From: Azospirillaceae bacterium
GTDB taxonomy: Bacteria; Pseudomonadota; Alphaproteobacteria; Azospirillales; Azospirillaceae
NCBI GenBank assembly: GCA_028283825.1
Contig: JAPWJW010000003.1
Coordinates: forward strand, 682,001 to 746,000
Direction of reading: 5' to 3'
DNA length: 64,000 bases
Shown: positions 63,698 to 64,000 of the stretch, piece after piece
Numbering within the stretch: position 1 is the first letter of the stretch
How the letters are laid out: each line of letters starts with the position of its first letter
Notes under the pieces: model-generated
What the model saw: the letters and a program-made list of their open reading frames with translations, nothing else
The model's database searches: none
Told to the model about the DNA's origin: nothing
Made by a program: the position numbers and the translations under genes

Positions 63698-64000
63698 ATG
63701 AGCGACAGCCTCAAAACCGTTTATGCGCGGCTGGCCCCGGACACCCAGGCGCTGCTGCACGCGGCCGCCTTGCACAAGCATCCGGGACTGCCGCGATCCG
63801 CCCTGCACAGCGTGATGCGGGAAGCGGCGGGATGGAATGCGGCCACGGTTGATGGCCACCTTGACATATGCCGGGAACAGCGGCTGATCGAGGGGCGGGA
63901 TGACCTGAGCCTTCCCCCGGACGTGGCCGCGGCGGTGCTGGAGACGCCGCCGCCCTTAGGGGCGAAAGCGACGGCCATCCGGGAAGCCGTCTACCGCCGC
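63698..64000 (+). CDS. hypothetical protein (5' part only)
   Basis: The first 101 codons of a gene that runs off the window. It begins MSDSLKTVYARLAPDTQALL and continues with a helical, possibly winged-helix pattern (HPGLPRSALHSVMREAAGW; TVDGHLDICREQRLIEGRD). It is divergent from the kdp operon. I recognise no family from this part. The ribosome site before the ATG is weak. Confidence 0.6.
   Translation, partial: MSDSLKTVYARLAPDTQALLHAAALHKHPGLPRSALHSVMREAAGWNAATVDGHLDICREQRLIEGRDDLSLPPDVAAAVLETPPPLGAKATAIREAVYRR

Noticed and set aside
1-64000. CRISPR arrays, prophage or insertion sequences
   Set aside because: No regularly spaced repeats, phage structural genes, transposase or terminal inverted repeats flanking a mobile gene were seen.

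Overview
The window is a GC-rich alphaproteobacterial chromosome segment. The order folK, rpoZ, rsh, DUF2062, pdxJ, acpS, lepB, rnc is a typical alphaproteobacterial core block. Two methyl-accepting chemotaxis proteins (one with a PilZ domain), a copA-cueR copper operon and a complete kdp locus fit a free-living or plant-associated member of the Rhodospirillales/Azospirillales, perhaps Nitrospirillum- or Azospirillum-like. The genus is an inference from gene content only. There is no prophage, CRISPR array, rRNA operon or insertion sequence. One tRNA gene, tRNA-Ser(GCU), is present.

Layout. 1-5.3 kb: 3' part of a chemotaxis receptor gene, then the copA-cueR operon behind a textbook CueR promoter. 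5.3-12.4 kb: era, a secreted glycerophosphodiesterase, metA behind a structured leader RNA that looks like a riboswitch, an M23 peptidase, an orphan AT-rich gene and a siderophore-interacting flavoprotein. This block lies between rnc and era, which are neighbours in most alphaproteobacteria. 11.7-18.5 kb: the core block, in which rnc carries a one-base frameshift before its second catalytic motif. 18.8-25.4 kb: an NYN-domain protein, a family-5-type uracil-DNA glycosylase, smpB-dapA, a soluble lytic transglycosylase ending in a double palindromic repeat, and an XRE regulator. 25.4-31 kb: a three-gene VOC / MetE-like / extradiol dioxygenase operon with an FNR-type box upstream, a GNAT enzyme, a MarR regulator divergent from an S41 peptidase with two operator-like dyads between them, and a short YjdM-like protein. 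31-35 kb: an FkbH-like protein with an AT-rich 5' half, tRNA-Ser and gatB. 35-42.6 kb: MCP-PilZ receptor, unknown genes, Tim44-like protein and S10 peptidase. 42.7-54.4 kb: an accessory metabolic and efflux region with two MFS exporters, a SMP-30 lactonase, two LysR regulators, NmrA/SDR, GST, a CBS-BON protein, an esterase, and a HigA-like antitoxin fragment next to an EF-hand protein. 54.4-63.4 kb: the kdp locus, with a PTS EIIA-like gene next to kdpDE and a 27-residue microprotein gene before kdpF. The window ends inside an unknown gene.

Functional links. Copper efflux is autoregulated because copA and cueR share the CueR promoter. The potassium system has structural genes, sensor kinase, response regulator and an adjacent EIIA-like protein in one orientation, which recalls the known EIIA(Ntr)-KdpD interaction. 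The most interesting non-coding signal is the metA leader. It shows a compact four-way junction, a loop complementary to the segment just before the ribosome binding site, and a hairpin that hides that site, so mutually exclusive structures can be drawn upstream of a methionine biosynthesis gene.
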